Below the pieces are notes generated by a model, which saw only the letters and a program-made list of their open reading frames with translations, did no database searches and was not told where the DNA came from. DNA of 64,000 nt from Luteimonas arsenica (lineage in GTDB: Bacteria; Pseudomonadota; Gammaproteobacteria; Xanthomonadales; Xanthomonadaceae): the NCBI RefSeq assembly GCF_004352825.1, contig NZ_SJRW01000001.1:1054001-1118000 (forward strand), written 5' to 3'. Shown piece after piece: positions 20,522 to 32,423 of the stretch. The position numbers were made by a program, and so were the translations under genes. How positions within the stretch are numbered: position 1 is the first letter of the stretch; each line of letters begins with the position of its first letter.

Positions 20522-20956
20522 TCAGGTCAGCAGCGCGGACTGCAGTTCGCGCACGCGTTCGACCAGGGCTTCGGGCGCGTAGGGGCGCGCGGCAACCCGC
20601 CCCCAGACCGGCGCCGGCCAGGCCGGGTCGTGTTCGAAGCGGGCGATGACGTGCACGTGCAGCTGCGGCACCAGGTTGCCCAGCGCGGCGACGTTGAGCT
20701 TGTGCGGCTGGAACACGTCGAGCAGCAGCTGCTCGCAGCGGGCGATCTCCTCCATCAGCACGACGCGCTGCTCCGGATCGAGATCGGTCAGTTCGCGTGC
20801 GCCGGGCACGCGCGGCACCAGCACCAGCCAGGGGTAGTTGTCGTCGTCCATCAGCTGCAGGTCGCTGAGCTTCAGGGCGGCGACCGGATGGCTGTCGGCG
20901 GCGAGCTGCGGGTGCATCGCATAGGGTCCGGGTTGCGGTGGACTGTGCCTGGACAT
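20522..20956 (-). CDS. HIT-family hydrolase
   Basis: The 144-aa product belongs to the histidine-triad superfamily of nucleotide hydrolases and transferases. The active-site stretch is VPQLHVHVIARFEHD, in which the first triad histidine is replaced by Gln, a variant common in this proteobacterial subgroup. The earlier motif DDNYPWLVLVPR is also typical. The substrate is probably a nucleotide such as a dinucleoside polyphosphate, but this is not established. A second in-frame ATG (residue 14, MHPQL) may be the true start. It lies 12 bp downstream of the dienelactone-hydrolase-like gene and is probably cotranscribed. Confidence 0.85.
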   Translation of the reverse strand: MSRHSPPQPGPYAMHPQLAADSHPVAALKLSDLQLMDDDNYPWLVLVPRVPGARELTDLDPEQRVVLMEEIARCEQLLLDVFQPHKLNVAALGNLVPQLHVHVIARFEHDPAWPAPVWGRVAARPYAPEALVERVRELQSALLT

Positions 20957-20968
20957 GCCTGCCTCCTG

Positions 20969-21697
20969 TCAGTGGCCCGCGGCGGACGCGAACGCGCGCC
21001 GCAGGAAGTCGAGGGTTCGGGTATGCGCCAGCCGCGCGCTGGCGGCGTCGTGGTGGCGCGGGTCGACGTCGCGGTTGAAGCCGTGGCCGGCGTCGTAGAC
21101 GTGGATGGTGGCGGCAGGCTGGGCGTGGCGGTGGGCCTCGATGTCGGCGGCCGGGATGCTGTGGTCGCGGGCGCCGAAGTGGAACAGCATCGGTGCCCGC
21201 AACGGCTCGTCGAGGAAGGGCACGGTGCGCGCGCCGTAGTAGCTGGCCGCGGGCAGGCCGAGGCGGGTGTTGGCGAGGTAGGCGACGCTGCCGCCCCAGC
21301 AGAAGCCGACGACGCCGATGTCGCCGTCTCCGGCATCGGTACCGCCGCGGCCACCAGGCGCGGCTTCGGCCAGCAGGCTGCGCAGCTGCGCGGCGGCGGC
21401 CTCCACGATGGCCACCGCGCGCTCGAAGCCCAGGGAGGCGGCCAGGGCGCGGCCGCCCTCGAAGCCGGCCTCGTCGTAGGCCAGTTCGACGTCGCGCTCC
21501 ACCGGGTCGAACAGCGCCGGGGCCAGTGCGAGCAGACCTTCGCGGGCGTAGCGGTCGGTGACCGCGCGCATGTGGGCGTTGACGCCGAAGATCTCCTGGA
21601 TCACCACCAGGCCACCCAGCGGCGCCCCGTCCGGCCGCGCCAGCCAGGCGCCGACCTCGCCGATCCCGGGAACCTCGAGCCTGGTACGCATGCCCAT
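20969..21697 (-). CDS. Dienelactone hydrolase family protein
   Basis: The 242-aa product is an alpha/beta hydrolase of the dienelactone hydrolase family. The catalytic triad is visible: Cys in GFCWGGSVAYL, Asp in ARDHSIP and His in DAGHGFNRD. The early motif GGLVVIQEIFGVN is typical. True dienelactone hydrolases act in chlorocatechol breakdown, but no such pathway genes are near, so a general carboxylesterase role is as likely. A TAGAAT -10 box lies 43 bp upstream of the ATG. It is divergent from rimO. Confidence 0.88.
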   Translation of the reverse strand: MGMRTRLEVPGIGEVGAWLARPDGAPLGGLVVIQEIFGVNAHMRAVTDRYAREGLLALAPALFDPVERDVELAYDEAGFEGGRALAASLGFERAVAIVEAAAAQLRSLLAEAAPGGRGGTDAGDGDIGVVGFCWGGSVAYLANTRLGLPAASYYGARTVPFLDEPLRAPMLFHFGARDHSIPAADIEAHRHAQPAATIHVYDAGHGFNRDVDPRHHDAASARLAHTRTLDFLRRAFASAAGH

Positions 21698-21740
21698 CGC
21701 CAGCTCCGCTGCCGGCCGGGCGGGCCGGCCTTCGCCACGG

Positions 21741-21746
21741 ATTCTA
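21741..21746 (-). promoter_or_regulatory. Candidate -10 box (TAGAAT) for the hydrolase-HIT pair
   Basis: TAGAAT on the minus strand lies 43 bp before the hydrolase ATG. The rimO -10 box lies 51 bp away, facing the other way. Confidence 0.4.
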
Positions 21747-21797
21747 GCCCCGTGCCCCTGCAGGCGCCGCCCCGGGGGCGGCCCGCCGGGTGGCCGC

Positions 21798-21803
21798 TAT
21801 AAT
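21798..21803 (+). promoter_or_regulatory. Candidate -10 box (TATAAT) for rimO
   Basis: A consensus TATAAT lies 64 bp before the rimO ATG in an otherwise GC-rich gap. No good -35 is seen. Confidence 0.5.
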
Positions 21804-21867
21804 CGCGGCGCGAAATCCACCTCCGGCCGGCGATCCCGCGGCCCAGCAGCGAGCCCAGCGCCAGCGC

Positions 21868-23259
21868 ATGTCCACTCCCTCCGTTTCCGCCGCCAGCCCC
21901 CGGGTCGGCTTCGTCAGCCTTGGCTGCCCCAAGGCCCTGGTCGATTCCGAGCGCATCCTCACCCAGCTCCGGGTCGAGGGCTACGAGCTGTCGCCCAGCT
22001 ATGACGATGCCGACGTGGTGGTGGTCAACACCTGCGGCTTCATCGACTCCGCGGTGGCCGAGTCGCTGGACGCGATCGGCGAGGCCATGGCCGAGAACGG
22101 CAAGGTGATCGTGACCGGCTGCCTGGGCAAGCGCGCCGACGTGATCCGCGAGGCGCACCCGGGCGTGCTTTCGATCAGCGGCCCGCAGGACTACGCCAGC
22201 GTGATGGACGCGGTGCACGCCGCGCTGCCGCCCAAGCACGATCCCTTCGTCGACCTGGTGCCCGCGCCGCGGCTGGCCGCCGAGGACTACGCCGACGGCA
22301 TCAAGCTGACGCCGAAGCACTATGCCTACCTGAAGATTTCCGAAGGCTGCAACCACCGCTGCAGCTTCTGCATCATTCCCTCGATGCGCGGCGACCTGGT
22401 CTCGCGCCCGGTCGATGAAGTGCTGCGCGAGGCCGAGCGCCTGGTGCGCGGCGGCGTGCGCGAGCTGCTGGTGGTGTCGCAGGACACCTCGGCCTACGGG
22501 GTCGACCTGCGCTATGCCGCGCGCACCTGGCAGGGCAGGGAGTACCAGACGCGCATGAAGGCGCTGTGCGAAGGCCTGTCGGAGCTCGACGCCTGGGTGC
22601 GCCTGCACTACGTCTACCCGTATCCGCACGTCGACGACGTCATCGAACTGATGACGCAGCACAAGGCCGACGGCACGCCGCGGCTGCTGCCCTACCTCGA
22701 CATCCCGTTCCAGCACGCCAGCCCGCGCATCCTGAAGCTGATGAAGCGCCCGGGCGCGGTCGAGCGGACGCTGGAGCGGGTGCAGTCCTGGCGCGCGGCC
22801 TGCCCGGAGCTGACCGTGCGCTCGACCTTCATCGTCGGATTCCCGGGCGAGACGGATGCCGAGTTCGAGGCCCTGCTGGACTTCCTGGACGAGGCGCAGC
22901 TGGACCGCGTCGGCGCCTTCGCCTATTCGCCGGTGGAGGGCGCGGCGGCCAACGCGCTGCCCGACCCGGTGCCGGAAGAGGTAAAGCAGGAACGGCTGGC
23001 GCGCTTCATGGCGCGCCAGGCGGAGATCTCCGCGCAGCGCCTGGAGGCGAAGGTCGGCACGGTGCAGCGCTGCATCGTCGACGCGATCGACGGCGACCTC
23101 GCGATCGCGCGCTCGATGGCCGATGCCCCCGAGATCGACGGCCTGGTGCAGGTGCAGGATGGCCGCGAGGCCGGCCTGCGCCCGGGCGAGTTCGCCGACA
23201 TCCGCATCATGGGCAGCGACGAGCACGACCTGTACGGCGAAGTCGAATACAACGACTGA
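21868..23259 (+). CDS. rimO: Ribosomal protein uS12 methylthiotransferase
   Basis: RimO is a radical-SAM enzyme that adds a methylthio group to an aspartate of ribosomal protein S12. The 463-aa product has an N-terminal UPF0004 domain with its own cluster cysteines ([32 protein letters not shown]), the radical-SAM site [18 protein letters not shown], and a C-terminal TRAM domain. The distinction from MiaB rests on the [10 protein letters not shown] signature. ATG 21868 gives the normal start; an open frame upstream to 21790 is not conserved-looking. Confidence 0.95.
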   Translation: MSTPSVSAASPRVGFVSLGCPKALVDSERILTQLRVEGYELSPSYDDADVVVVNTCGFIDSAVAESLDAIGEAMAENGKVIVTGCLGKRADVIREAHPGVLSISGPQDYASVMDAVHAALPPKHDPFVDLVPAPRLAAEDYADGIKLTPKHYAYLKISEGCNHRCSFCIIPSMRGDLVSRPVDEVLREAERLVRGGVRELLVVSQDTSAYGVDLRYAARTWQGREYQTRMKALCEGLSELDAWVRLHYVYPYPHVDDVIELMTQHKADGTPRLLPYLDIPFQHASPRILKLMKRPGAVERTLERVQSWRAACPELTVRSTFIVGFPGETDAEFEALLDFLDEAQLDRVGAFAYSPVEGAAANALPDPVPEEVKQERLARFMARQAEISAQRLEAKVGTVQRCIVDAIDGDLAIARSMADAPEIDGLVQVQDGREAGLRPGEFADIRIMGSDEHDLYGEVEYND

Positions 23260-23289
23260 GCCGGCAGCCGAACCGGGGCAGGGAACGCG

Positions 23290-23796
23290 TCAGTCCGCGG
23301 GATAATCCACCGCGACCAGCACGAAGCCGCGGCGCCCACCGGGAAGCTCCGCTTCCACTTCGTCGTCGACCCGCTTCTTCAGCAGCGCCCGCGCAAGCGG
23401 CGAGTCGATGCTGATCCAGCCTTTGGCGGCATCGGTCTCGTCGGGTCCGACGATGCGGTAGGTCGCGGATTCGCCGCTGTCCACGTCCTCGACTTCGACC
23501 GTGGCGCCGAAGTACACCGCGTCCGGATCGGAGGGGACGGTGTCGACCACACGCAGTTCCTGCAGCCGTTTCGACAGGTAGCGCACCCGGCGGTCGATCT
23601 CGCCGAGCTGCTTCTTGCGGTAGGTGTACTCGGCGTTCTCCGAGCGGTCGCCCTCGGCCGCGGCGGCGGCGAGCGCGCGCACCACTTCGGGCCGGCGCAG
23701 GCGCCAGAGTTCGTCGAGTTCGGCCTTCAGGCGCGCGTGCCCGCCCGGCGTGACCAGGGCGGTGGCCTTCTCGGGCGGCGGTCGCCAGCGTCCCAA
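23290..23796 (-). CDS. greB: Transcription elongation factor GreB
   Basis: GreB stimulates transcript cleavage by backtracked RNA polymerase. The product has the N-terminal coiled-coil with the acidic tip region [27 protein letters not shown] and the C-terminal FKBP-like globular domain ([25 protein letters not shown]). No ATG exists near the start of homology. I place the start at the TTG at 23796, giving 168 aa and the usual GRWRPPPEK beginning; a longer ORF from 23904 would overlap the upstream lipoprotein gene. No clear ribosome site precedes this TTG. The lipoprotein gene ends 7 bp upstream. Confidence 0.88.
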   Translation of the reverse strand: MGRWRPPPEKATALVTPGGHARLKAELDELWRLRRPEVVRALAAAAAEGDRSENAEYTYRKKQLGEIDRRVRYLSKRLQELRVVDTVPSDPDAVYFGATVEVEDVDSGESATYRIVGPDETDAAKGWISIDSPLARALLKKRVDDEVEAELPGGRRGFVLVAVDYPAD

Positions 23797-23803
23797 GGCG
23801 GCG

Positions 23804-24226
23804 TCAGCGGGCCGCGGCCGGGCTGCCGCGGCGCAGCGACGGCCCGCCGTCCTCGGGCGCGAGTTCGTCGTGCGAAGGCATGGCGTATCGGCGTCGTGGC
23901 TCATCCGCGACGTGCGGGACGAGCAGCAGCTGGCCGCTGCCGGGTTCGAGCGACCACAGGCCCTCCGATTCCGCGGCTCCGCCTGCGGGCTTGCTTTCGC
24001 GCAGGCGGTAACGGCCGTCCACGCCGATCACCAGGTCGACGCCTTCGGTGCTGAAACCGCCGGAAAAGCCTTCGACGTCGAAGTCCGGATCCGGCGAAGG
24101 CGCTGCGGCATCCGGCGACACCGTGTCGAGGGACGCCTGAGCGGTATCCGCAGCGTCATGCTGGCAGCCGGCGAGGATGGAAAGTGCAGCGGCAAGCAGC
24201 GCCGCGGACACCCGATTGGAAGACAT
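23804..24226 (-). CDS. Small lipoprotein of unknown function
   Basis: The 140-aa product begins with a signal peptide and a lipobox SILAGC (Cys near residue 21), so it is probably lipid-anchored. The mature part has an Ala/Asp/Pro-rich spacer followed by a short domain with a repeated Gly-x-Tyr-Arg-Leu feel ([24 protein letters not shown]). I do not recognise the family. It is directly upstream of greB and may share its transcript. Base composition matches its neighbours. Confidence 0.7.
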   Translation of the reverse strand: MSSNRVSAALLAAALSILAGCQHDAADTAQASLDTVSPDAAAPSPDPDFDVEGFSGGFSTEGVDLVIGVDGRYRLRESKPAGGAAESEGLWSLEPGSGQLLLVPHVADEPRRRYAMPSHDELAPEDGGPSLRRGSPAAAR

Positions 24227-24313
24227 GCGACAAACCCGTCTGGACTGCGGCCAGTGTCGCCGTCGGCCCGTGGTGGCAGCGTGGACCGGGCACGGGCCCG
24301 GGTAGGGTGCCGT

Positions 24314-25840
24314 TCACTTTTTGCCGGTGATGCCGCCGAAGATGCCGCGCAGGATCTGCCGCCCGATCTGGTTGCCCACGGTGCGCGCGGTCTGCTTGGC
24401 CATGGTCTCGACCATACCCTGGCGGCGCCTGGTGCCGAACACCGCGTCCTTCACCGACTGCGCGAAGCCGCCGCCTGCCTCCTGTTCGTCCTGCTTCGCG
24501 GTGCGGGCCTTCGGCGCGTTGGCCTGCTCGGCCATGGCCTCGGCCTTCTTCGACAGGATCTCGAAGGCGGATTCGCGGTCGACCGCGGTGTCGTACTTCG
24601 CGCCCACCGGGCTGCCGGCGCGCACGCGCTCGCGCTCGGCCTCGGTGATCGCGCCCATGCGGCAGCGCGGCGGCGCGACCAGGGTCTGTTCCACCGGCAT
24701 CGGCGCGCCCTTGCCCTGCAGCGTGGACACCAGGGCCTCGCCGGTGCCGAGCTGGCCGATGGCCTTGGCCACGTCCAGCCCGGGGTTGGCGACGAAGGTC
24801 TCGGCCGCGGTGCGCACCGCCTTCTGGTCGCGCGGGGTGTAGGCGCGCAGCGCGTGCTGGACGCGGTTGCCGAGCTGGCCGAGCACGTTGTCGGGCACGT
24901 CGTCGGGGAACTGCGAGCAGAAGTACACGCCCACGCCCTTGGAGCGGATCAGGCGCACCACCTGCTCGATGCGCTGCAGCAGGGCGGCGGGTGCGTCGTT
25001 GAACAGCAGGTGGGCCTCGTCGAACACGAAGACCAGCTTCGGCTTGTCGAGGTCACCGACCTCGGGCAGGGTCTCGAACAGCTCCGACAGCAGCCACAGC
25101 AGGAAGCTCGAATACAGCCGCGGCTTCAGGATCAGTCGGTCGGCCGCCATGATGCTCACCACGCCGCGGCCGTCCGTCGTGGTGCGCATGATATCGGCCA
25201 GCTCCAGCGCGGGCTCGCCGAAGAAGGCCTCGCCGCCTTCCTGCTCCAGGCGCAGCAGGGCGCGCTGGATGGCGCCGACCGACTGTGTGCTGACCAGCCC
25301 GTACTGGGTGGAGATGGCCTTGCGCTCCTCGGCCACCAGGGCGAGCAGGGCGCGGAGGTCGGCGAGGTCGAGCAGCAGCAGGCCGCGGTCGTCGGCGAGC
25401 TTGAACACGATGTCGAGCACGCCCGACTGGGTGTCGTTGAGCTCGAGCATGCGCGCCAGCAGGGTGGGGCCGATCTCGCTCACCGTGGTCCGCACCGGGT
25501 GGCCGGACTTGCCGTAGATGTCCCAGAAGATGACCGGGCTGGCCTCGGGCGCGTAGCCGTCGACGCCGATCATCTCCGCGCGCTGGCGCAGCTTGTCGCC
25601 GATCTCGCCGGGCACCGCCAGGCCGGCCACGTCGCCCTTCACGTCGGCCAGGAACACCGGTACGCCGATCCGCGAGAAGCCTTCGGCCAGGGTCATCAGG
25701 GTCACCGTCTTGCCGGTGCCGGTGGCGCCGGCGACCAGGCCATGGCGGTTGCCGAACTTCGGCTGCAGGAAGACGCGACCGCCGGTGTCGGGCAGGGAAT
25801 CGGGCTGGGTGACGGCCTTGCCGACGAGGATCGGGTCCAT
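24314..25840 (-). CDS. HerA-like ATPase, DUF853 family (YjgR type)
   Basis: The 508-aa product is a P-loop ATPase of the HerA/FtsK class. The Walker A motif GATGTGKT lies at residues 38-45 and the Walker B FVFDEAHLLFND near residue 280. The arginine-finger region and the C-terminal glycine-rich tail (GNQIGRQILRGIFGGITGKK) are typical of DUF853 proteins. Their role is unknown; DNA translocation is inferred from fold only. A TAGAAT -10 box lies 25 bp before the ATG, and GGAG lies 7 bp before it. It is divergent from the lytic transglycosylase gene. Confidence 0.88.
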   Translation of the reverse strand: MDPILVGKAVTQPDSLPDTGGRVFLQPKFGNRHGLVAGATGTGKTVTLMTLAEGFSRIGVPVFLADVKGDVAGLAVPGEIGDKLRQRAEMIGVDGYAPEASPVIFWDIYGKSGHPVRTTVSEIGPTLLARMLELNDTQSGVLDIVFKLADDRGLLLLDLADLRALLALVAEERKAISTQYGLVSTQSVGAIQRALLRLEQEGGEAFFGEPALELADIMRTTTDGRGVVSIMAADRLILKPRLYSSFLLWLLSELFETLPEVGDLDKPKLVFVFDEAHLLFNDAPAALLQRIEQVVRLIRSKGVGVYFCSQFPDDVPDNVLGQLGNRVQHALRAYTPRDQKAVRTAAETFVANPGLDVAKAIGQLGTGEALVSTLQGKGAPMPVEQTLVAPPRCRMGAITEAERERVRAGSPVGAKYDTAVDRESAFEILSKKAEAMAEQANAPKARTAKQDEQEAGGGFAQSVKDAVFGTRRRQGMVETMAKQTARTVGNQIGRQILRGIFGGITGKK

Positions 25841-25865
25841 GGGGGCTCCTGTTCGTGATGCCCGG

Positions 25866-25871
25866 ATTCTA
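25866..25871 (-). promoter_or_regulatory. Candidate -10 box (TAGAAT) for the HerA-like ATPase
   Basis: TAGAAT on the minus strand, 25 bp before the ATG, predicts an 18-20 nt leader that holds the GGAG ribosome site. Confidence 0.45.
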
Positions 25872-25970
25872 GCGACAAGCCGCTGCACGGCGGTGGCCGG
25901 CACGGGGCCTTTGCGCTCGCGGGAGGCGGCCGCTACCCTGCCGGCTCGCTCCAGAAGTCCCGGTTGTCGA

Positions 25971-27497
25971 ATGCTCCCACAAGCCCCCGTCCTGCGCCGC
26001 GTCGTGCTCGCCACGGCCGTCGCCCTGCTTGCTTCCCACGTTCCCGATGCCGCCGCCCAGTCCAAGCGCGACCGCGCCGCCGCCGAGGCGCTGGCTGAGC
26101 GTATGGCTGCCGCCGAAGCCCGCTACCGCGAATCGCTGGTGAAGGCGGCCAATGCCGATCCCGCGGCCATCGAGGAGGGCAACGCCGCGCTCGAGGACAT
26201 GGAGGACGTGATGCTGGCCTGCGAGAAGCAGCGCGGCTGCCAGCTGGCCTCGATGCTGTCGGGCTGGAAGCGGCTGCTGAAGGCGCAGGCCGACGACGCC
26301 GCCGGCGTCGGGGAAGACGATTTCGGGCCCGACGGCCTGGACGAGGACGGCATGCCCACCGGCGACGTGCCCGAGGCCGCCAGCGCCGCGGCCCTGCTGA
26401 GCGAGGACGGCCAGCGCTTCGTGCGCATGGTGCAGTTCAATCCGGCGGTGCAGGAGGGCATCCGCCGCTGGCTGACCGACATGCGGGTCTCGCTCATCAC
26501 CAGCCACGAGAACTACCAGTACATGCGCCACCTGATGGCCCCGGCCTTCGAGAAGCGCGGCCTGCCCGAGGCGTTGCTGTTCGGGATCATGGCGAAGGAG
26601 TCCAACGGCCGCGTCCACGCCGGTTCGCGCGCGGGCGCGGTAGGGCCGCTGCAGTTCATGCCCGCCACCGGCCGCCGCTTCGGCCTGGGGCCCGACGGCA
26701 CCGGCTTCGACACCCGCTACGACCCGGCGCAGTCCGCCGATGCCGCCGCCGCCTACCTCAGCGAGCGCTTCGCCGAGTTCGGCAACGAGGTCGAGAAGTG
26801 GCTGGCCGCCTACAACGGCGGCGAGGGGCGCGCCAAACGCATCCACGACGCCAGCGGCGGCCGCCAGTTCTGGGACGCCGACGTCTACAGCCAGTTCCCC
26901 GCCGAGACCCGCGACTACGTGCCGATGGTGATCGCCGCGGCCTGGCTGTACCTGCATCCGCGCGAGTACGGCCTGAGCTTCCCGAAGATCGACGTGCGGC
27001 CGACGAACTTCGTGCTCGCGCGCCCGGCCTCGATCTATGAGCTGACCGTGTGCATGGGCGACAGCGGCAGCCGCAACGGCTACATGCGGCAGCTGCGCAA
27101 CCTCAACCCGCGCTTCGAGGCCGACCAGGTCATCCCCGCCGGCGCCGTGCTCCAGGGCACCACGCGCATGGCCGCGCTGTACAAGCGCTGGTGCGCCCAG
27201 GGCCGCCGCGCCGACCTCGCGCACCAGCTGATGGGCAGCAGGACGGATTCGGCCCTGGTGCGCACCGGGCCGATCGAGGTGCTGCCGGCGTCGGGCCCGG
27301 TCACGGTCGCCACCGGCGTGCCGACCCGCACGTCGGCGCCGCGCCAGCACCGCGTCGCACGCGGCGACACCCTGGCCAGCATCTCGCGGCGCTATGGCTG
27401 CGACTCGAAGCGGCTGGCGCAGGCCAACGGCCTCAAGGCGCCGGCCTATGCCATCCGCACCGGCCAGCAGCTGCGCCTGGAGGGCTGCAGCCGCTGA
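25971..27497 (+). CDS. LysM lytic transglycosylase
   Basis: This secreted enzyme cuts peptidoglycan glycan strands to make 1,6-anhydro-MurNAc ends. The 508-aa product has a signal peptide (cut near AAAQ, residue 30), a charged alpha-helical region, an SLT domain from about residue 195 with catalytic Glu210 in IMAKESNGR, then [13 protein letters not shown] and AAYNGGEGR, and a C-terminal LysM domain at about 459-505 ([17 protein letters not shown]) for glycan binding. This resembles the MltD type but with one LysM. The mature protein also has paired cysteines. selO follows 41 bp downstream. Confidence 0.9.
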   Translation: MLPQAPVLRRVVLATAVALLASHVPDAAAQSKRDRAAAEALAERMAAAEARYRESLVKAANADPAAIEEGNAALEDMEDVMLACEKQRGCQLASMLSGWKRLLKAQADDAAGVGEDDFGPDGLDEDGMPTGDVPEAASAAALLSEDGQRFVRMVQFNPAVQEGIRRWLTDMRVSLITSHENYQYMRHLMAPAFEKRGLPEALLFGIMAKESNGRVHAGSRAGAVGPLQFMPATGRRFGLGPDGTGFDTRYDPAQSADAAAAYLSERFAEFGNEVEKWLAAYNGGEGRAKRIHDASGGRQFWDADVYSQFPAETRDYVPMVIAAAWLYLHPREYGLSFPKIDVRPTNFVLARPASIYELTVCMGDSGSRNGYMRQLRNLNPRFEADQVIPAGAVLQGTTRMAALYKRWCAQGRRADLAHQLMGSRTDSALVRTGPIEVLPASGPVTVATGVPTRTSAPRQHRVARGDTLASISRRYGCDSKRLAQANGLKAPAYAIRTGQQLRLEGCSR

Positions 27498-27538
27498 GCG
27501 GGGCGGCGCGCTCGTGCGTCGCCTGCCACACTGCGCGC

Positions 27539-29173
27539 ATGCGGCTGAGCTTCGACAACGCGGTCCTGCGCGAGCTTCCCGGCGATCCGGAGGCTGGGCC
27601 GCGCCTGCGCCACGTGCAGGGCGCGGCCTGGTCGCGGGTCATGCCGACGCCGGTGGCGGCACCGCGGCTGGTCGCGCATTCGGCCGAGGTGGCCGCGCAG
27701 CTCGGAGTGGCGGTCGGGGACGTGGCTTCGCCGGCGTTCGCGGAGGTCTTCGGCGGGAGCGCGCTGCTGGAAGGCATGGATCCCTGGGCGGCGAACTACG
27801 GCGGCCACCAGTTCGGCCACTGGGCCGGGCAGCTGGGCGACGGTCGTGCGATCAGCCTGGGCGAAGCGGTGGCTGCCGACGGCACGCGCCACGAACTGCA
27901 GCTCAAGGGCGCCGGTCCGACCCCGTATTCGCGCAGCGCCGACGGTCGCGCCGTGCTGCGGTCGTCGATCCGCGAGTTCATCTGCAGCGAGGCCATGCAC
28001 CACCTCGGCGTGCCGACCACGCGCGCGCTGTCGCTGGTCGCCACCGGCGAGGCCGTGGTCCGCGACATGTTCTACGACGGCCATCCGCGGCCGGAGCCAG
28101 GCGCGATCGTGTGCCGGGTGGCGCCCTCGTTCATCCGTTTCGGGACTTTCGAGCTGCCGGCTTCGCGCGGTGACCTCGACCTGCTGCGCGCGCTGGCCGA
28201 ATTCTGCGTCTGGCGCGACTTCCCCTGGCTGCTGGGCGAGCAGGCGGGCGCGGGGGCGACGGGATCCGGTGCGGGGCGGTCGCTGTCGGAGCTGCGCGCG
28301 ACGAAGGCCTTCGACGAAACACTGTTCGCGCGCTGGTTCCACGAGATCTGCGTGCGCACGGCCGCTCTGGTCGGGCATTGGATGCGCGTGGGCTTCGTCC
28401 ACGGCGTGCTCAACACCGACAACATGTCGATCCTCGGGCTCACCATCGACTACGGCCCCTACGGCTGGATCGACGACTACGACCCGGAGTGGACGCCCAA
28501 CACCACCGACGCCCAGGGTCGCCGCTACCGCTACGGCTGGCAGCCGCGCGTGGCGCACTGGAACCTGGGGCGGCTGGCCGGCGCGCTGTCGCCGCTGTTC
28601 GGCGATGCCGCGCCGCTGCAGGCGGGACTGGATGCCTACGCGGCCACCTGGGCGGAGTGCGAGCGCGACAACGCCTGCGCCAAGCTCGGGCTGGAGGACT
28701 GCCTGGACGGCGACCTCGTCCTGATGCGGGAGCTGCAGGCCCTGATGCAGCGGGCCGGGGCCGACATGACGCGTTTCTTCCGCGCGCTGTCCGATGTCGA
28801 CGTCGATGCGGAGGCGCCGGGGCTGGAGCCGCTGCGCGATGCGTTCTACGCACCGGCGCGGCTGGCGGAACATGCCGATGCGCTCGGTGACTGGCTGGCG
28901 CGCTACGCCGCCCGCTGCCGCGCCGGCGGCCTGCCGCGGGAGGCGAGGGTGGCGCGCATGCACGCCGCCAACCCGCGCTACGTGCCGCGCAACTACCTGG
29001 CCCAGCAGGCCATCGACCGCGCCGAGGCCGGCGACGAGGCCGGCATCGCGGAGCTCCTCGATGTGCTCCGTGATCCGTACGGCGAGCAGCCCGGCCGCGA
29101 GGCCTACGCCGCCCTGCGCCCGGACTGGGCGCTCGACCGCGCCGGCTGCTCGATGCTGTCCTGCAGTTCCTGA
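27539..29173 (+). CDS. selO: Protein adenylyltransferase SelO (YdiU)
   Basis: SelO is a pseudokinase-fold enzyme that transfers AMP from ATP to Ser, Thr or Tyr of target proteins. The 544-aa product has the family sequence [18 protein letters not shown], the ATP-site lysine in [13 protein letters not shown], the loop [20 protein letters not shown] and the metal-binding part [13 protein letters not shown] followed by [10 protein letters not shown]. The C-terminus ends with CSMLSCSS; the last cysteine takes the place of the selenocysteine of eukaryotic SelO. ATG 27539 is preceded by no strong ribosome site. Confidence 0.93.
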   Translation: MRLSFDNAVLRELPGDPEAGPRLRHVQGAAWSRVMPTPVAAPRLVAHSAEVAAQLGVAVGDVASPAFAEVFGGSALLEGMDPWAANYGGHQFGHWAGQLGDGRAISLGEAVAADGTRHELQLKGAGPTPYSRSADGRAVLRSSIREFICSEAMHHLGVPTTRALSLVATGEAVVRDMFYDGHPRPEPGAIVCRVAPSFIRFGTFELPASRGDLDLLRALAEFCVWRDFPWLLGEQAGAGATGSGAGRSLSELRATKAFDETLFARWFHEICVRTAALVGHWMRVGFVHGVLNTDNMSILGLTIDYGPYGWIDDYDPEWTPNTTDAQGRRYRYGWQPRVAHWNLGRLAGALSPLFGDAAPLQAGLDAYAATWAECERDNACAKLGLEDCLDGDLVLMRELQALMQRAGADMTRFFRALSDVDVDAEAPGLEPLRDAFYAPARLAEHADALGDWLARYAARCRAGGLPREARVARMHAANPRYVPRNYLAQQAIDRAEAGDEAGIAELLDVLRDPYGEQPGREAYAALRPDWALDRAGCSMLSCSS

Positions 29174-29199
29174 GCCTCGGGCCGGGCGCCGAGCACCGG

Positions 29200-29211
29200 T
29201 AGAATGCGCGC
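29200..29211 (+). promoter_or_regulatory. -10 box (TAGAAT) placing the uup start at the transcript 5' end
   Basis: TAGAAT (29200-29205) is followed by 6 bp and then the uup ATG. With the usual 6-8 bp from -10 to the first transcribed base, the message would begin at or within a base or two of the ATG, so it would be leaderless. No Shine-Dalgarno sequence is present. Confidence 0.45.
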
Positions 29212-31107
<1,896 letters not shown>

Positions 31108-31119
31108 TGCGCCGGACGA

Positions 31120-32268
31120 TCAGTTCTGGGAGGGAAATATCCCGATGTGGCAGATCGAGTAGGTCATGTCGTTGGGGGTCACGGGGCGCAGGTCGGGCAG
31201 GGCGAAGGTCGTGCTCCCGTTGCCGCCATAGGTCGTGCCGAGCAGCGAGAACAGTGCCTGGTTCTGGCTGATCGGCAGCAGCCGGCCATCGGCCCGGAGA
31301 CCCTGCACGACGCGCCCCGCGGTGAGGATGATCTCGCCGATGTAGCACTCGCGGCCCCAGCCTTCGATGCCGGTGCCGGTCCGCTGGCCGAAACGCGTCG
31401 AAAGCTCGGAGTTGCCCGGAGGCCCCTGCAGGCCCTGAGGCCCCTGAGGCCCCTGAGGCCCCGCAGGTCCCTGCGCTCCAGTGGCGCCGGTGGGCCCTGC
31501 TTCGCCTGGCGTTCCCTGCGGCCCCGCCGCACCGTCCACGCCACGCGGACCGACTTCTCCCTGCAGACCTTGCGTACCCGCGGGACCGGTTTCGCCCTGC
31601 GGGCCCACGGGTCCGGCCGGTCCCGTCGCACCGGTCTCGCCTTGCGGACCCATGGGGCCAGCTTCGCCCTGCGGGCCCACGGGTCCGGCCGGTCCCGTGG
31701 CGCCGGTCTCGCCTTGCGGACCCATGGGTCCGGCTTCGCCTTGTGGGCCCACGGGTCCCGCTGGTCCCGTGGCGCCGGCCTCGCCTTGCGGACCCGTGGG
31801 TCCGGCTTCGCCCTGTGGGCCTGCGGGGCCGGACGCTCCTGTCGGACCGGCCGGGCCGACAGGACCGATCGGTCCCGCCTCGCCAGCGGGGCCCTGCGGA
31901 CCGACCGCACCGATCGTCAGTGCGTACTCCGCGCTACCGCTGCCGCGAGTGTTCGCCACGCGCAGCAGGTAGTCTCCCGCCGGGGGCAGGCCGCCGGCGA
32001 GGCGGCAGGTGAGTGCCCTCGACAGGGGCGCCGCCGGCTGGCAGGACGCGCTGATGTCGCCGGGTTCGCCATCGGCGCCGAGCCGCACTGACAGATCGCG
32101 ACGCAGCGTGGGCAGGTTACGGCCGACGATGGCGATGGCGTCGATGTCGTCCATCACCACGACGGTTTCGATGGTGGGTGAATCGTAGGTGCCGGCGGCA
32201 AGCGCGGCGCCGGGCAGGAGTGTGATCGCGAGCGCGGACGCAATACGCCCGAGGACTGGACTGGACAT
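31120..32268 (-). CDS. Secreted collagen-like protein with tail-collar-type C-terminus
   Basis: The 382-aa product has a signal peptide (cut near ALAAG, residue 25), an N-terminal TIG/IPT-like beta domain (about 26-122) with one likely disulfide (Cys76, Cys88), then 54 uninterrupted Gly-X-Y triplets (123-285), and a C-terminal domain of 97 residues resembling the phage tail-collar/MdpB fold: [39 protein letters not shown] and the ending IGIFPSQN. The triplets are rich in GPQ, GPA and GE(A/T). Inference: a trimeric fibre displayed or secreted at the cell surface. ATG 32268 has GGGGG before it; a longer frame from 32388 has no such site. Confidence 0.85.
   Translation of the reverse strand: MSSPVLGRIASALAITLLPGAALAAGTYDSPTIETVVVMDDIDAIAIVGRNLPTLRRDLSVRLGADGEPGDISASCQPAAPLSRALTCRLAGGLPPAGDYLLRVANTRGSGSAEYALTIGAVGPQGPAGEAGPIGPVGPAGPTGASGPAGPQGEAGPTGPQGEAGATGPAGPVGPQGEAGPMGPQGETGATGPAGPVGPQGEAGPMGPQGETGATGPAGPVGPQGETGPAGTQGLQGEVGPRGVDGAAGPQGTPGEAGPTGATGAQGPAGPQGPQGPQGLQGPPGNSELSTRFGQRTGTGIEGWGRECYIGEIILTAGRVVQGLRADGRLLPISQNQALFSLLGTTYGGNGSTTFALPDLRPVTPNDMTYSICHIGIFPSQN
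31414..31902 (-). repeat. Gly-X-Y coding tract with 72-bp tandem units
   Basis: This tract encodes 54 collagen-type triplets without a break. Its core (about 31570-31830) consists of near-identical 72-bp units; the same start recurs at 31619, 31691 and 31763. Each unit encodes 24 residues with the order [14 protein letters not shown](A/T)-GPM-GPQ-GE(A/T), with small changes. Copy-number change by recombination is plausible because the unit preserves the frame. Confidence 0.85.
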
Positions 32269-32423
32269 GCTTGGTTCCCCCTGGAAGCCGCCCCGATGCG
32301 GGCGACCGCGACATGCTAGACCCCTTCGCGTCGTCGCGGAACAAGCGTGACACAGTGCCGGATCGAGACCCGGCGGAATGGCATGCACTTGTCGCTGGGA
32401 GCGATCGACGCCACCCTGCGCCC

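Noticed and set aside
27539..29173. Selenocysteine at the end of SelO
   Set aside because: The critical position is a TGC cysteine codon, and the TGA after TCC is a normal stop.
31414..31902. Tandem repeats as a possible CRISPR array
   Set aside because: Units are head-to-tail without spacers and code in frame for Gly-X-Y.
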